Shown here piece by piece: positions 40,803 through 49,445 of a stretch of DNA of 52,051 bases. Positions within the stretch are counted from its first letter, which is position 1, and every line of letters starts with the position of its first letter. The notes beneath the pieces were generated by a model. The model did no database searches. It was not told where the DNA came from and saw only the letters and a list, made by a program, of their open reading frames with translations. Location: positions 1 through 52,051 of IMG/VR virus record IMGVR_UViG_3300018080_000233. One strand, written 5' to 3'. The position numbers and the translations under genes are program-made. This DNA comes from a virus.

Positions 40803-41804
40803 ATGAGCTATCTTGATTTATTACAGAAATACTACGGCGAAGTCAGAGGCGGCGAATACTGGATGTGTTGTCCATATCATAATGAGAGTAAGCCGTCTAT
40901 GAGTGTGAACATAAACGAAGGGCAATTCTATTGTTTTGGTTGTCACGAACGCGGCTGGATTGATAAATTGATTGCACAAAAAGAGGGTATCAGTCGTTCG
41001 GAGGCGATGCAAATTGTGACGCAGGCCGAGCTTGGAGGACGACGCAGGAATGGCCAGAGAGTCGAATACAATTATTTGAGTGAGGATATACTCGACGACT
41101 TTTTTATGTTACAGTCGAAGGAATATCTCCAGTATATCAGAAGCAGAGGACTGACGCGAACGGCTGTGAAGGAATTCGATCTCCGGGAGGGAGGTTCTCA
41201 TGATCGGTTCTGGAGCAAGCGTGTTATTTATGCGATAAGGAATCTCAAGGGTCAGATTGCCAGTATAGAAGGGAGAGCGATTGATAAGAAAGTGGACCTC
41301 CGGCATTATAATGCTCCGGGCTCGAAGGCGGCTTATGGTTTATTCGGAGCGGATCGTTTTGTCGGCTATCGATACAAATGGCTGTTTGTAGTCGAGGGTC
41401 CGTTTGACTGCATGTCAGTCGTTCAATCTGGAGACCCGGCGGTTGCGATGTGTACCTCGACGCTTTCTGATGAGCAGTACCGGATACTTGAGATTCTCAC
41501 GGATCACCCGATTGTCATTCTGGATGGTATCAAGCCGGGAACGGAGCGGGCCAGAGAAGATGTTGTCAATATTCTTCATAAAGGTTTGAGCACAAAATTT
41601 CCGAACAGTTATACTCTTCATACAATACGTCGGAAGAATACTGATCCGAACGACCTGTTAAAAAAGGGCACTCTTAAAAAATATCTTACAGACATTTTGA
41701 GAGAAAAAGGTTTACGGAGGAAAAACAATGGCACGAAAAAAAAGCGGCAGGCTATCGTCGGCAAAGGAGGCATTCGTCGAAACAACCGTAAAGATCGGAG
41801 ATAA
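40803..41804 (+). CDS. dnaG: DnaG-like primase with altered TOPRIM
   Basis: A 333-residue primase. A CHC2-type zinc ribbon is present: Cys23-x2-His26 and Cys44-x2-Cys47. The TOPRIM domain has the first motif LFVVEGPFD (Glu198) and second motif VILDGIKPG at 238-246. The usual DxD of the second motif is D241-G-I243, so the second metal-binding Asp is replaced by Ile. The C-terminus is a basic tail. It overlaps the next gene by 77 bases. Primer synthesis for lagging strands is expected, but catalytic strength may differ. Confidence 0.82.
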   Translation: MSYLDLLQKYYGEVRGGEYWMCCPYHNESKPSMSVNINEGQFYCFGCHERGWIDKLIAQKEGISRSEAMQIVTQAELGGRRRNGQRVEYNYLSEDILDDFFMLQSKEYLQYIRSRGLTRTAVKEFDLREGGSHDRFWSKRVIYAIRNLKGQIASIEGRAIDKKVDLRHYNAPGSKAAYGLFGADRFVGYRYKWLFVVEGPFDCMSVVQSGDPAVAMCTSTLSDEQYRILEILTDHPIVILDGIKPGTERAREDVVNILHKGLSTKFPNSYTLHTIRRKNTDPNDLLKKGTLKKYLTDILREKGLRRKNNGTKKKRQAIVGKGGIRRNNRKDRR

Positions 41805-42213
41805 GACGTTCAAATTCGAGGCCGATATGTTTGACCTGGACGGTGTGAACGTCGGCATACTCAATCAACAGATTGAGAAAATTCCTGCGTCACTCGCACA
41901 GACAGGTGTCGCTCTGGGAGAGGCCGAACGGGAGCACAAGCGACAGGAATTGGCTCTGGACATCTGGAAGGCTGACAGATTAATGGCAATCGGAGCGGGC
42001 TCTAAAATGACGGAGACTGCAAAGAAAGACACAATGAAGTCTGAATATTCTGCGGCTCTGATAAAGGAAGAAGACAAGGTCATTGAGGCCGCGTATCTGG
42101 TCAGACTCCTGCGAAGCTATCGGGAGGGCCTTCAGGCAAAGCTCCAGTTAGCACAGACGCTTTCTGCGAATATTCGGGCAGAGGGAGAAGCATTCAGAAG
42201 CGGAGCAAATTAA
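41728..42213 (+). CDS. helical protein overlapping the primase gene
   Basis: A 161-residue protein with a strong ACGGAGGA site before ATG 41728. The first 26 codons lie inside the primase coding sequence. It is mostly helical (QEKHKRQELALDIW-like segments), suggesting a coiled-coil or recombination-mediator-like accessory factor. I recognise no family. The overlap suggests it is translated together with the primase. Confidence 0.6.
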   Translation: MARKKSGRLSSAKEAFVETTVKIGDKTFKFEADMFDLDGVNVGILNQQIEKIPASLAQTGVALGEAEREHKRQELALDIWKADRLMAIGAGSKMTETAKKDTMKSEYSAALIKEEDKVIEAAYLVRLLRSYREGLQAKLQLAQTLSANIRAEGEAFRSGAN

Positions 42214-42225
42214 TCGAGGGCGGTC

Positions 42226-42570
42226 GTGTCTTTACTCAATGATTATATAGATTTTCTCCGGGCGACGGCAGGGCCGGGTGACTATTATTATGATCGCGAT
42301 CCTGTTACCGGAGGAATCATGCCATATTTCAAACGGGGAGATATTGTCTCCAGAGATGGTACTGATGAACATTTGATTTATGATATGAACCGGGCCGGAG
42401 ATTTTATCAATGTAATTTGTCTCAAAGCTCCGAAAGATAAATGGACTGCGGTCGGTGAGACAGAGGGAAATGTGGCACGACGATACACATTGAAAGAGCA
42501 TCTCCTGAACTGGAGGGAGGTCTTTGAGAGGCTGAAAGGAATTCCAGTTGACAAATTTTTAGAACAATGA
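42226..42570 (+). CDS. small uncharacterised protein
   Basis: A 114-residue protein with GTG start after GAGGGCGG. It is beta-rich with an aromatic N-terminus (GPGDYYYDRD) and a motif KRGDIVSRDGTDEHLIYDM that looks like an SH3 or KOW-like barrel. Its end overlaps the downstream promoter. No family recognised. Confidence 0.6.
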   Translation: MSLLNDYIDFLRATAGPGDYYYDRDPVTGGIMPYFKRGDIVSRDGTDEHLIYDMNRAGDFINVICLKAPKDKWTAVGETEGNVARRYTLKEHLLNWREVFERLKGIPVDKFLEQ

Positions 42571-42576
42571 TATTAT
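42548..42576 (+). promoter_or_regulatory. near-consensus sigma70-type promoter
   Basis: Perfect -35 TTGACA (42548-42553), 17-base spacer, -10 TATTAT (42571-42576). The 15-base imperfect palindrome ATGATATTATGTCAT covers 42567-42581. The gene starts at 42597 with ACGGAGGA upstream. It should drive the ssDNA-binding-like gene, recA and the downstream repair set. Confidence 0.88.
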
Positions 42577-42596
42577 GTCATAACGGAGGAAAGTAT

Positions 42597-43490
42597 ATGG
42601 CAAAAAGACCTGTTAAAAACGCAGAAATCAAGAAACGAGGGGTCTCTCTCGGAACGGATGAAGGTGATCATATAGTTGATCGGGCACTGGCCGATGATGA
42701 CCGTCTAAAACTATCGAATGATAATGGACCGAACGTGTTTCTGTTATTGCATTCGGACGCATTCGCTCTGTCAGAGCACTTTGTTCGTAAGGCTGACAAT
42801 AGCATTGTACGGACATATTGTGGAGTCCACAAAGAAGGGGACTTCCGGGCAATTCTGGATACGGCAAGGTGGGCTGTGCCGGAGAATTGTGAGATGTGCA
42901 AGCGTGTTGTTGAGCTCCGCCAGAGAGCGAAGGACGACAAGAAGGGCGGAGATAAGATCAGAGAGATTGCAAGAGATGTTGGTTGCGCTGTGAGTGCATT
43001 GCTCGTTGCCGCTCCTGCGGATTATGAATCTCGCAAGGTTGGAGCTAAAAAGAGGATTATTCCTTTTTGTGATTCTCCGGCTTCTTATGGATTGTTGTCG
43101 CTGACCTATGCGGCATTTTCTTTTTTCTGGCAGGAATTCAAAGAGCAGGGGTTCAATGCGAACGATCTTCGCAAGGGATTATTCGTCAATTTTGAACGCG
43201 GCTATAAAACGCGCAAGGGCGGCGGCAAATCAAAATGGTCGCAGGTTATTGGCGTCGAATTCTTCAAGTCGAGCATTCCCGCAAACAAACTCCCGAAGTT
43301 GCCGGATGCTATTGATTTCAGTAAGTACGGCGATTATGGAGACTATCGTGAGGAAGCGATGAAAGAAACCTGTGAGGTTTTTGATGCGAGTTTAGCGTCA
43401 AAGCTATCAGGAACGTCAGCGCGGCGGAGTGGTAGTCGAGCAACGACTTCCAAAAAGAGACCTTCAAAGAAAGCTCCCCGGAGACGATAA
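42597..43490 (+). CDS. possible ssDNA-binding protein with zinc-binding residues
   Basis: A 297-residue protein; ATG 42597 follows ACGGAGGA. CGVHKEGDF... then CEMCKRV could bind zinc, as T4 gp32 does with a Cys/His set. Basic aromatic segments (LFVNFERGYKTRKGGGKSKW) would suit DNA contact, and the C-terminus is a Ser/Lys/Arg-rich tail. It directly precedes recA and has its own promoter, both typical of a phage SSB. No OB-fold signature is clear, so the call is tentative. Confidence 0.4.
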   Translation: MAKRPVKNAEIKKRGVSLGTDEGDHIVDRALADDDRLKLSNDNGPNVFLLLHSDAFALSEHFVRKADNSIVRTYCGVHKEGDFRAILDTARWAVPENCEMCKRVVELRQRAKDDKKGGDKIREIARDVGCAVSALLVAAPADYESRKVGAKKRIIPFCDSPASYGLLSLTYAAFSFFWQEFKEQGFNANDLRKGLFVNFERGYKTRKGGGKSKWSQVIGVEFFKSSIPANKLPKLPDAIDFSKYGDYGDYREEAMKETCEVFDASLASKLSGTSARRSGSRATTSKKRPSKKAPRRR

Positions 43491-44636
43491 ATGTCGGTAG
43501 CGTCAGCCAGAGCCCGGAAAATAGCGAAGGCCGTCGGAGAAAAATTCGATAAGGGCCTTGTTCGTACCCTCCAGAGCGGATTTCAATTGCCGTGTCTGGA
43601 GGGATTTTCCTGGGGTCTTGCTTCGCTCAACCATATTTGTACGGGTGATCCGACAATTGGTCTGGTCAGGGGTCGTATATATGAGCTCTATGGGCCGTTG
43701 TCGGGAGGCAAGACGACACTTTGCCTACATGCTGTCCGAGAGGTACAGTGTGCGGGCGGTGTCGTTGCATTTATAGATTCAGAACATGCTCTCGATCCGA
43801 GATACGCGGTGAAACTTGGGGTCTTGCCGAAGGACGTTTTATTCTGTCAGCCGGACAATGGTGAGGAAGCGATGACGGTTGCGGAGGAATTCATTAAGGA
43901 AAAGGTTGACCTCATTATATTCGATTCGGTTGCGGCTCTCACGCCGAAGGCTGTCATTGAAGGTAAGTATGATAAAAACCCGATTGGAATACAGGCACGG
44001 TTCATGTCGCAGTCACTTGCAAAATTACATAAGATTATCGCAAAGAACAAGTGCGTCGCATTATTTACCAATCAGGTCAGATTCAAAATTGGAGTTATGT
44101 TCGGGAGCCCGGAGACGACCCCTGGAGGAGAGGCTCTGGGTTTTTATGCATCGGTACGATTGCGCTCAATGGTCAGCACGGCCTCTGACAAGGCTGTGAA
44201 AGGTCAGGGCTCAATAACCGGTGAGAAAGACATCAAGCGTCTGGGCTCGGAAGGCACAATCAGGTGTGTCAAGAACAAGATATATGATCCATTCGGTGAG
44301 ACGACAATCCCTCTGTATTATGGCAGAGGATTTGATGCGGTTGCTGATGTATATAAACTTGCGGCCAGAATGCATCTTATTACTCACACGACTGGCGGCT
44401 ATCGCATTCCTGGAGTGCGTCTGGTCGTGAAATATGCTGGAATGGAGGAGCATGTCTCGAAGGTCTGGACATTGATACAGGAAGGTGATCGCGGTGTCAT
44501 TGAAGTCGATGCGGAAGTGGTTGACGACGAGCCTGTCAGTCTTCCTGCTCCAAAAAAGAAGACTGTAAAGAAGAAAGCGGTGAAAAAGAAGACCGCAAAG
44601 AAAAAGGTTGCAAAGAAAACCGGGAGGAAGCGATGA
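43491..44636 (+). CDS. recA: RecA recombinase with lysine-rich C-terminal tail
   Basis: A 381-residue RecA. Walker A is GPLSGGKTT (68-76; Escherichia coli has GPESSGKTT). E98 in SEHALDP is the catalytic Glu, LIIFDSVAALTP is Walker B, and ALFTNQVR (190-197) carries the Gln sensor. It lacks most of the E. coli N-terminal extension. From about residue 351 the tail is KKKTVKKKAVKKKTAKKK-like; the bacterial RecA C-terminus is normally acidic and autoinhibitory. Here it is basic, which could increase DNA binding or act as histone-like contact. It likely catalyses strand exchange in replication and repair. Confidence 0.92.
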   Translation: MSVASARARKIAKAVGEKFDKGLVRTLQSGFQLPCLEGFSWGLASLNHICTGDPTIGLVRGRIYELYGPLSGGKTTLCLHAVREVQCAGGVVAFIDSEHALDPRYAVKLGVLPKDVLFCQPDNGEEAMTVAEEFIKEKVDLIIFDSVAALTPKAVIEGKYDKNPIGIQARFMSQSLAKLHKIIAKNKCVALFTNQVRFKIGVMFGSPETTPGGEALGFYASVRLRSMVSTASDKAVKGQGSITGEKDIKRLGSEGTIRCVKNKIYDPFGETTIPLYYGRGFDAVADVYKLAARMHLITHTTGGYRIPGVRLVVKYAGMEEHVSKVWTLIQEGDRGVIEVDAEVVDDEPVSLPAPKKKTVKKKAVKKKTAKKKVAKKTGRKR

Positions 44637-45037
44637 AAGACGGAACATTGGTTACGGTGCATGACTTGAATACCGATAACCGTTTAATTGGTTATGTAAT
44701 GAACTGGAAAAACGAATCGTTTGAATTGTACCAGGGTAGCAGATTGATTGGAGACCATTTTCAACCAGGCGGTATGTGTTGGATATTTAATGAACAGAAT
44801 CCTTACGACGAGCTTGAGGTTGTTGTGGTAATGACTCAAAAAGGTTATGACGAGATTCAGGAGAGAGCCGTCGAGGGATACAAAGAGAAGTTGACGTCTA
44901 AAATTTCTCGACATGAAATGCCGTTTAACGTCCCAATTCCAGGCGCAAAATTTAGCACAGAATTTATCACACCTGTCAGTCAATTTCTTGACGAGCTTGA
45001 GAGGTTTGCAGATATACGTAAAAAATTAATTGATTAA
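44633..45037 (+). CDS. uncharacterised protein after recA
   Basis: A 134-residue protein (ATGA overlap with recA; GGGAGGAAG upstream). N-terminal strands (LVTVHDLNTDNRLIGYVMNW), then a helical C-terminus. It is followed closely by the SbcDC-like gene, so a repair accessory role is possible. No family recognised. Confidence 0.6.
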   Translation: MKDGTLVTVHDLNTDNRLIGYVMNWKNESFELYQGSRLIGDHFQPGGMCWIFNEQNPYDELEVVVVMTQKGYDEIQERAVEGYKEKLTSKISRHEMPFNVPIPGAKFSTEFITPVSQFLDELERFADIRKKLID

Positions 45038-45056
45038 AGCAATTGGAGGTTGCAAC

Positions 45057-48026
45057 ATGAGCAAGTATGTTATTAGTGCCGATTGGCATATCGGACTTTC
45101 AGAAGGGCATGACGAATGTATTCGTCGGGGTGTTGAACACATCGCAGAGGTCTGTGAAAAAGAGGACGCTGACTTCATTTTCGCAGGCGATTTATTTGAC
45201 CGACCGAGACCGTCGCCGGAGGACTACAGACTGGCGGGAGATTGTCTGGGACTGATCGAATGCAAACAGTATATCATTTCTGGCAATCATGATCGTACCG
45301 GATCAAAAGGTGTGACTGTTCATGCCTTTCAGAGCAATATGTTTACACGACATGCGAATGTGTATATTGCCGGAGATGAACCGGCAAGACATGAGCCGCG
45401 AGATCATGAATTAATACTTGCACCATTTGTGCATGATCAGGAAGGCCGGACTTACGGTGACGTGATAATTGAGCACTGCAAGGAGATAGGAAGTCCCGAT
45501 GAGGATATTCCCAGAATACTCGTTGCTCACGCGGATATTCCCGGAGCGATGTATGGAGCGGAGCAAGAAATTCAGCTCGGTCGTGTTGGTTCACTTCCTC
45601 CCATGCATGAATACGTTGACGTGATAATTGCCGGGCATATTCACAGACATCAGACATTCCGATATGGGCCGTGCACTGTGATTTATCCGGGGGCTCTCTC
45701 ACGGACGAGCCATACAGAGGAGAAAGAATACAAGGGATTTATTCTATTCGATACGGAAACGCAGGACGTCAAGTTTGTACGCCGCAAGGACGCACGGAAG
45801 TATCACACCGTCAAAATAAAGTGGCCGGGACAATTCCGAATGCCTGCGGCTCTGGCGAAGGCTGACGGTTGTGTCCGCTTGCAGATTGACGCGGCCAGGA
45901 GATACTCCGGCATGATCGACCGCAGAGCTATTGAGAAAAAACTGGCACAGAAATTTGATGAGGTTAAACTGGAAATCAATTATGAACGGAAAGTGAGCGC
46001 GTCCGCAAAGGCAGTGGCAACAGGCCGAGGCTTCGACGATTATGAGGAGCTCTGGCTTAAAGAGAATGTTGCAAGCAGGCTGACGACTGTGCGTAAATTA
46101 TTGATGAAATATCTCAAACAGGTGGACACGGGGGAGTCCCTGTCAGGGTCGAGAACGGGAGTCATTCTGAAACGTGTCAGGATCAAAAATTATCAGTCAA
46201 TCGATGAGGTTGAAATAGACCTCACGTCTAATGATTGTGTCGGAATTCTGGGAGAGATAGACGGCAAGCTCACGAAGTCAAACGGAGCTGGCAAGTCGTC
46301 GATACTTGAGGCAATAAGATTTGCCATGAACGGTGAGACACGCTGGTCAAAAAATGAGAAGGCTATCCGGCGCGGGACGGATAGTGCCGACGTCGAGATT
46401 GACATGGAGAACGGCTCCGGGGTTTATACCGTGCATCGAACGCTCAAAGCCAGGGGGGCTACAGCCTGGATCAGGCATGACGGTGAACAGCTTGCCAGAG
46501 GCCCGAACGAGGTCACAAAATGGTTTGAAGATAATTTCGGAGCGTCAAAGAAATTCTTTGATACTCTTATCTGGATTGGCACGAAGCGGAGGTCTGCATT
46601 ACTGGAAGCAAGGCCGCAGGAACGTCTAAAAGCAATTCAAGAGCCCCTCCCTCTGGGCCGCTACGAGAAAGCTCTCAAATTGATTCGTTCCGAGCGGACC
46701 TCGGCAAAGAGCAAGGTCGACGCGGCTCAAGGCGTGATTGAAGCGTTCGGCAACATGAAGCAATCCGATGTGACGAAGGCGGAGACGGAATTATCGGGGC
46801 TCACTAATAAGCGGAAAATGATTGAGGATCAGATTAAGGTATTGAATACCAAACTCAAAAGTCATGACATAATTGCCAGAGATCAGGACAAACTCGATGA
46901 GCTTATTGACGAGCTGGAAGAATGTCGGGACGAATTCAAAGATTGCCCCTGGCTCAAGCAGTCACCTGACGTGTACGTGCGGGAGACAAGAAAAGTGCTG
47001 GACGGATTGGATTCAGTATCCAGTCAAATGCTTGCGGATTTGTCACAGCTTGACGCCGGAATAAAGCTGGCAGAATTGAAGCGGAACGAAGCACAGGAAG
47101 CTATTGACACATTATTCGGTAAGTCACAATGTCCGACGTGCAATACGAAGCTCAAGCCTGACGCATATAAAGCGACAATGCAGGAGAAGAATGACGAGTT
47201 AAAAAAGCACAGTGATGATTGCGAGATTTATATTCAGAAATATCATGAGCTGGACATAAAATTCAAATCTAACAAAAAGAAAATCGATGATCTTAATGGT
47301 CGAAAATTGTGGGCTGAAGGACTTGTCAAGACCCAGAAGCGGATTGATACGATTCAGCCTCGTATTGATGAATTGAGGGCGAAGCATGACTATTCAGCTC
47401 TCAAGGGAATAAAAAAGCTGGAAAAGGATCATGAGACCCTGGAAAGGAATCGACGGACAACGTCGGATGCAATTTCTGACAAGCGGGCTGAAATTGATAG
47501 TATCAAGAAAGACCTGGAACGCTTGCAGAAAGCAAAGACGGAGCTCAAAAGTGCGGAGCAATTGAGCCAGGATTTGAATGTTGTGTATGAAGCATGTTCG
47601 CCGCGAGGAATTCCCTCTCTGGTTTGTAGTGAAATAATCAAAGAAATCAATGAAACGATACCGGACGTTGTTGAGGATTATAATTTCTGGCAGGATATTC
47701 AGGTTGCAATCTGGGAGATGACTGACGGTAATATCGTGATTGAAGCGGCAATTGACGACGAAGAATTGAACGAGGTCGAGGGCCTGTCAGAAGGTGAACG
47801 GGAGATTGTCAATCTGATTCTCATGTCGACATGGAAACGGGTGCTTGAGAGTCTGCTCGGTAGCTCATATAATTTCATCTTGATTGATGAGGCTCTGGAT
47901 AAGATGGACGAGGAGAACAGGAAGAGAGCTGTCAAGTATTACAGGCGGGTCAAACAGCAATCGCTGGTAATATCGCACAGTAATATCAGGGACTCATTCA
48001 GCAAGACGTTGATTGTAAGCCGATGA
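45057..48026 (+). CDS. single-chain SbcD-SbcC (Mre11-Rad50) nuclease
   Basis: A 989-residue fusion; ATG 45057 with TTGGAGGT is preferred over TTG 45030. Residues 1-360 are the nuclease with all metal motifs: SADWHIG, AGDLFD (43-48), SGNHD (75-79), VAHAD (156-160), AGHIHRH (192-198). Residues 367-989 form an SbcC/Rad50 ATPase: Walker A NGAGKSS (409-415), coiled coils around a CPTC zinc hook (692-695), signature LSEGERE (910-916), Walker B ILIDEA (941-946). Bacteria and T4 (gp47/gp46) encode these as two proteins. One chain would fix the 1:1 ratio. Likely role: processing double-strand breaks and hairpins for RecA. Confidence 0.92.
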   Translation: MSKYVISADWHIGLSEGHDECIRRGVEHIAEVCEKEDADFIFAGDLFDRPRPSPEDYRLAGDCLGLIECKQYIISGNHDRTGSKGVTVHAFQSNMFTRHANVYIAGDEPARHEPRDHELILAPFVHDQEGRTYGDVIIEHCKEIGSPDEDIPRILVAHADIPGAMYGAEQEIQLGRVGSLPPMHEYVDVIIAGHIHRHQTFRYGPCTVIYPGALSRTSHTEEKEYKGFILFDTETQDVKFVRRKDARKYHTVKIKWPGQFRMPAALAKADGCVRLQIDAARRYSGMIDRRAIEKKLAQKFDEVKLEINYERKVSASAKAVATGRGFDDYEELWLKENVASRLTTVRKLLMKYLKQVDTGESLSGSRTGVILKRVRIKNYQSIDEVEIDLTSNDCVGILGEIDGKLTKSNGAGKSSILEAIRFAMNGETRWSKNEKAIRRGTDSADVEIDMENGSGVYTVHRTLKARGATAWIRHDGEQLARGPNEVTKWFEDNFGASKKFFDTLIWIGTKRRSALLEARPQERLKAIQEPLPLGRYEKALKLIRSERTSAKSKVDAAQGVIEAFGNMKQSDVTKAETELSGLTNKRKMIEDQIKVLNTKLKSHDIIARDQDKLDELIDELEECRDEFKDCPWLKQSPDVYVRETRKVLDGLDSVSSQMLADLSQLDAGIKLAELKRNEAQEAIDTLFGKSQCPTCNTKLKPDAYKATMQEKNDELKKHSDDCEIYIQKYHELDIKFKSNKKKIDDLNGRKLWAEGLVKTQKRIDTIQPRIDELRAKHDYSALKGIKKLEKDHETLERNRRTTSDAISDKRAEIDSIKKDLERLQKAKTELKSAEQLSQDLNVVYEACSPRGIPSLVCSEIIKEINETIPDVVEDYNFWQDIQVAIWEMTDGNIVIEAAIDDEELNEVEGLSEGEREIVNLILMSTWKRVLESLLGSSYNFILIDEALDKMDEENRKRAVKYYRRVKQQSLVISHSNIRDSFSKTLIVSR

Positions 48027-48289
48027 GTAAAGGGGAACAAATATCTCTGGCACAGAGGCTCGATGAACAATTCGAGTCTAATGTCAGATTTGTCATGGAC
48101 AAATGGCCCGTCGAGAAGATCACGGCGATACGGGATAGCTGGATGCGCTTCTGGGTGAATCCTCACGGGCCGAATCCTCTCAATCACGACATGGTCAAGG
48201 CATGTTATCTGATAACAATAATGGACGAAGCAATACGGAGGTCACAGAATGATAATGCGATTGACGCTGACAATCCAGAAGGAACATGA
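48023..48289 (+). CDS. small helical protein
   Basis: An 88-residue protein, ATGA overlap with the SbcDC-like gene. It is helical with conserved-looking tryptophans (MDKWPVEKITAIRDSWMRFW), then GPNPLNHDMVKACYL. No family recognised. It overlaps the acidic protein downstream by 41 bases. Confidence 0.6.
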   Translation: MSKGEQISLAQRLDEQFESNVRFVMDKWPVEKITAIRDSWMRFWVNPHGPNPLNHDMVKACYLITIMDEAIRRSQNDNAIDADNPEGT

Positions 48290-48467
48290 AGTTGAGTCAG
48301 AGGACGAATGGGAGGAGCTCCGGGACGAGATTGAGGCGGAGCTCACGGAGCTCGGCTGGTCTGTAAATATAGACGACGAGAGTGACGTGGAATCTGATGA
48401 CGAGCCGAAGCCGGAGAAGGAAAAAGTCGATCTCAAGGAAGTGGTTGAGGACTTATTGAATGCGTGA
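48249..48467 (+). CDS. small acidic protein
   Basis: A 72-residue protein with CGGAGGT before ATG 48249, overlapping the upstream gene in another frame. It is very acidic (EVESEDEWEELRDEIEAEL, then a DDESDVESDDEP segment). Possible anti-DNA or regulator protein by charge, but no family recognised. Confidence 0.6.
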   Translation: MIMRLTLTIQKEHEVESEDEWEELRDEIEAELTELGWSVNIDDESDVESDDEPKPEKEKVDLKEVVEDLLNA

Positions 48468-48780
48468 AGAAAACATAATATGCAATACTGACGAGGAATG
48501 GTCGAAGGCGGTACGCGAACGAGACAATAATATGTGCCGTCTTGTGTTGCCCGGATGTCTCGGTCGGGCCAGTGAATCACATCATATTTTCGGACGTAAG
48601 CTCCAATTTGTACGATTTGATATTGATGACGGGATTGCGGTGTGCTCAAGATGTCACAGAATGATTGAGGATAGTCCAGAAATGTCAATGAATTATATTC
48701 GTCGCAGGTTGAGGCCGGAAGTATGGAATCGTCTCGTTGAAAAGATTGAGACGATGTATGGTAAGGGCGTATATACGTGA
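48460..48780 (+). CDS. HNH nuclease-like protein
   Basis: A 106-residue protein, start overlapping the previous stop by eight bases. The HNH motif is present: a pair of cysteines in the region MCRLVLPGCLG, HH in ESHHIFGR, then DIDDGIAVCSRCHRMI with C-x2-C-H. The central residue that is usually Asn is Asp (D-D-G). HNH proteins in replication clusters may be homing or recombination endonucleases of the NinG type. The activity is inferred from the motif. Confidence 0.7.
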   Translation: MREENIICNTDEEWSKAVRERDNNMCRLVLPGCLGRASESHHIFGRKLQFVRFDIDDGIAVCSRCHRMIEDSPEMSMNYIRRRLRPEVWNRLVEKIETMYGKGVYT

Positions 48781-48795
48781 CTATTGGAGTAATTT

Positions 48796-49215
48796 ATGAT
48801 CACCGACGAATTGATTAATGGAATAGAGACCCTGAAAAAAAAGGGCTATTCAGAGGATGTTCTCGCGGCCTGTATTATTCATAATGGATTGAGTAATGTC
48901 GAGCGGGCCTTGCATGAGTTATTTGCTATGACAGAGGAAATAAGCGATAAGCCAGAGCCCGATAAGCCGGAAAAAGTGATAGCCGACGCACTCGACCGGT
49001 TTTCGGATAAATTCAGTGAAGGGCAAAAGACTTTAATGGCTCTGTTCAATGAGGAGCAAGAAAAGCATGATCGCGTCCTGGAAATATATCGGGACGGACA
49101 AAAAGAGCTGGTCGATTCAATAGTCGGGAATGTGAAAGTTTTAATTGAGACAATTACGCAGAGATTTGATGCGTTCGCTTCTATCGCAGTAAAATTTTAC
49201 AGGAGATTTGAATAA
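48796..49215 (+). CDS. helical protein of unknown function
   Basis: A 139-residue protein; TTGGAG precedes ATG 48796. N-terminal residues about 15-45 (GYSEDVLAACIIHNGLSNVE) resemble a UBA/CUE-like three-helix fold, followed by a proline break and a long coiled coil. The similarity is only in pattern. No function assigned. Confidence 0.55.
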   Translation: MITDELINGIETLKKKGYSEDVLAACIIHNGLSNVERALHELFAMTEEISDKPEPDKPEKVIADALDRFSDKFSEGQKTLMALFNEEQEKHDRVLEIYRDGQKELVDSIVGNVKVLIETITQRFDAFASIAVKFYRRFE

Positions 49216-49445
49216 TGGCACGGCAGGGGACAAAAGGAATGCTGTATTATTCCGACGACGGAGACCAGGAATTTTTTGACGGCTGTGATAAGCTGGAGGA
49301 AATGATTGACTCTGGCGACATGGACTGGTGTCTGGACACTCTGGAATCGATTCGGGAGTGGGCCGAAGAAAAGGAAATGATTACCGAAGCTCAATACGAT
49401 TCAATCAATAATTTCTGGGACAAGTATCAGGAGAAACAAAATTAG
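49215..49445 (+). CDS. small acidic protein before the polymerase
   Basis: A 76-residue acidic protein (TAATG overlap) with several aromatic residues (GMLYYSDDGDQEFFDG, then DTLESIREW). It overlaps the polymerase start by one base, so the two are translated together. Function unknown. Confidence 0.6.
   Translation: MARQGTKGMLYYSDDGDQEFFDGCDKLEEMIDSGDMDWCLDTLESIREWAEEKEMITEAQYDSINNFWDKYQEKQN

Noticed and set aside
46863-46871. TGACATAAT inside the SbcDC-like gene as a further operator
   Set aside because: It lies within coding sequence with no promoter hexamers at the right distance; likely chance.
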